From Roseiarcus sp963820775 (GTDB lineage Bacteria; Pseudomonadota; Alphaproteobacteria; Rhizobiales; Beijerinckiaceae): a stretch of DNA of 64,000 nt. A program made the translations under genes and the position numbers. The DNA lies in contig CAWGBF010000009.1 in assembly GCA_963820775.1 (NCBI GenBank), positions 372,001 to 436,000 on the forward strand, written 5' to 3'. Each line of letters begins with the position of its first letter. Position 1 is the stretch's first letter. Below the pieces are notes generated by a model. The model had not been told where the DNA came from, made no database searches, and worked only from the letters and a program-made list of their open reading frames with translations. Below are positions 62,983 to 64,000 of the stretch, piece by piece.

Positions 62983-63852
62983 GTGCACAGACGTCAATTT
63001 ATCGCCGGCGGCGCCGGCCTGATTGCGGGCTCGCTTGCGCCGAGGCTGGCGATGGCGGACGTGCCCACAGCCTTTACTTTCGACATGGCGCCGCCGATGG
63101 ACAATCGCGAGAAGTTCATCGCCTGGGGCGTGGCGCAACGGGGAGAGGATCCGAAATTCCTTGGCGAGCAATTCGACCGGTTCGGCGCGATGGTTCGCAA
63201 TGAGGACCTTGCCAACGATCGCAACAAACACGCATTCCTTTTGACGCCGCGTGAGAAATTCGTGCTGAAGCAGAATCTGGCCCGCGCCTACGACCATGCC
63301 TTTCTCGATATCGGCTACGGCGTCACGATTTCCGGCCCGCACATCGTTGGCCGCATGACTTCGAACATCGATCCCAAGGAGGGGGAGAAGGTGCTGGAGG
63401 TCGGCACCGGCTCCGGCTACCAGTCGGCCTATCTCGCGCATCTGACCGACCAAGTCCACACCGTCGAGATTATCAAGCCCCTGGCGGAGCGCACGCGGTC
63501 CATCTACGACCAGCTCATCCAGGATGGTTACAAGGAGTTTGAGGCAATCAAGAGCAAGGCTGCCGACGGCTATTATGGTTGGGAAGAGGCGGCTCCGTTT
63601 GACAAGATCATCGTCACTTGCGGCATCGACCATGTTCCTCCCCCGTTGCTGCAACAGTTGAAGCCGGGTGGAATCATGGTCATTCCGGTTGGGCCGCCAG
63701 GCGCTCAGCGCGTCTTGAAAGTCGTTAAGAACCAGGCCTCCGACGGACAGATGACGGTCGCCCGATCCGACATCTACGGCGGCCGGATCGTTCCATTCGT
63801 TCCGTTCACCAAGCTTGAAGGCGACCAGATCGTCGGCACGCACAACAATTAG
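62983..63852 (+). CDS. Protein-L-isoaspartate O-methyltransferase homologue with Tat-type signal
   Basis: 289 residues from a GTG at 62983, 6 bases after AGGAGG. TTG codons at 62968 and 62980 also fit but lack the spacing. HRRQFIAGGAGLIAGSLAPR is a twin-arginine-like signal, so the protein is probably exported. The methyltransferase fold has the SAM motif VLEVGTGSGYQSAYLA near residue 139, VHTVEIIKPLAERTR, FDKIIVTCGIDHVPPPLLQQ and LKPGGIMVIPVG. Family members repair isoaspartyl sites in the cytosol; SAM is scarce in the periplasm, so an exported form is puzzling. Confidence 0.85.
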   Translation: MHRRQFIAGGAGLIAGSLAPRLAMADVPTAFTFDMAPPMDNREKFIAWGVAQRGEDPKFLGEQFDRFGAMVRNEDLANDRNKHAFLLTPREKFVLKQNLARAYDHAFLDIGYGVTISGPHIVGRMTSNIDPKEGEKVLEVGTGSGYQSAYLAHLTDQVHTVEIIKPLAERTRSIYDQLIQDGYKEFEAIKSKAADGYYGWEEAAPFDKIIVTCGIDHVPPPLLQQLKPGGIMVIPVGPPGAQRVLKVVKNQASDGQMTVARSDIYGGRIVPFVPFTKLEGDQIVGTHNN

Positions 63853-63942
63853 CGCCGGTTCATATCAGGATCGCTTTGGCCGTCGGCTCGCGCCTCGAGC
63901 CAAGCCCAAGCCCGTCGCGCCTGACCGGCCGCTCCGAGACGC

Positions 63943-64000
63943 AATGAACGACGCGAGCAACGTCCCGATCGCCGACGTCCTTGACGCGCAGACCGAGCCT
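63943..64000 (+). CDS. Possible gene start, cut by window end
   Basis: An open frame begins at ATG 63943 (MNDASNVPIADVLDAQTEP) and runs off the window after 19 codons. The upstream GAGACG is a weak ribosome site. Too short to identify. Confidence 0.3.

Overview
The window looks like a high-GC chromosome segment from an alphaproteobacterium of the order Hyphomicrobiales (Rhizobiales), possibly Beijerinckiaceae or Methylocystaceae. The grounds are the mdh-sucC-sucD-sucA-sucB-lpd order, the yqgE, recF, recG, cysS and cimA housekeeping genes, and palindromic intergenic repeats of rhizobial type. The genus is an inference. No rRNA, tRNA or CRISPR array was found.

Layout. Positions 1-3.5 kb hold core genes: the start of a DsbD-like protein, yqgE, recF and a 2-hydroxyacid dehydrogenase. 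Positions 3.5-9.85 kb are an insertion-sequence pile-up: an IS481 remnant, an IS110 element broken by a 14-bp tandem duplication, a frameshifted IS256, and an IS1182 remnant interrupted by another IS110-family element whose 3' end is duplicated in tandem (2 x 556 bp). Positions 10.1-19.8 kb hold a coherent catabolic cluster: ABC importer, Tat-type binding protein, hydroxyacid dehydrogenase, HpcH aldolase, small monooxygenase-fold protein and GntR regulator. Opposite them is one large gene resembling D-apionate lactonase, with a perfect 7-7-7 operator between the two transcription directions. Positions 20-33 kb are a second mobile and decayed zone: a frameshifted coiled-coil membrane protein, an intact IS110, an IS21 carrying a nested IS110/IS1111-type element, a broken PEPxxWA-CTERM protein, serine-recombinase scraps, a broken esterase, an IS3 and a truncated IS110.

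Positions 33-49 kb hold mixed chromosomal genes: a broken aldo/keto reductase, an SGNH hydrolase with an OpgC-like protein, recG, a frameshifted GST, an ECF sigma/anti-sigma/cytochrome c/metallophosphoesterase operon, a DUF4239-type membrane protein, a frameshifted cimA, a GNAT acetyltransferase and cysS. Positions 49-64 kb hold arginase and the TCA-cycle operon. That operon has accessory genes interspersed: a cupin, a VapBC-like toxin-antitoxin pair with its own operator, a YciI protein and a MAPEG protein. A Cdh-like pyrophosphatase, an L,D-transpeptidase and a Tat-exported isoaspartate-methyltransferase homologue follow.

The best candidates for something new are the apionate-lactonase-like cluster, the five distinct IS110-family elements with two layouts of putative bridge RNA (one region duplicated), and palindromic repeats that have entered protein-coding sequence, most clearly inside cysS. 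Many genes carry single small indels. Some are clear tandem duplications, and others may be assembly errors.
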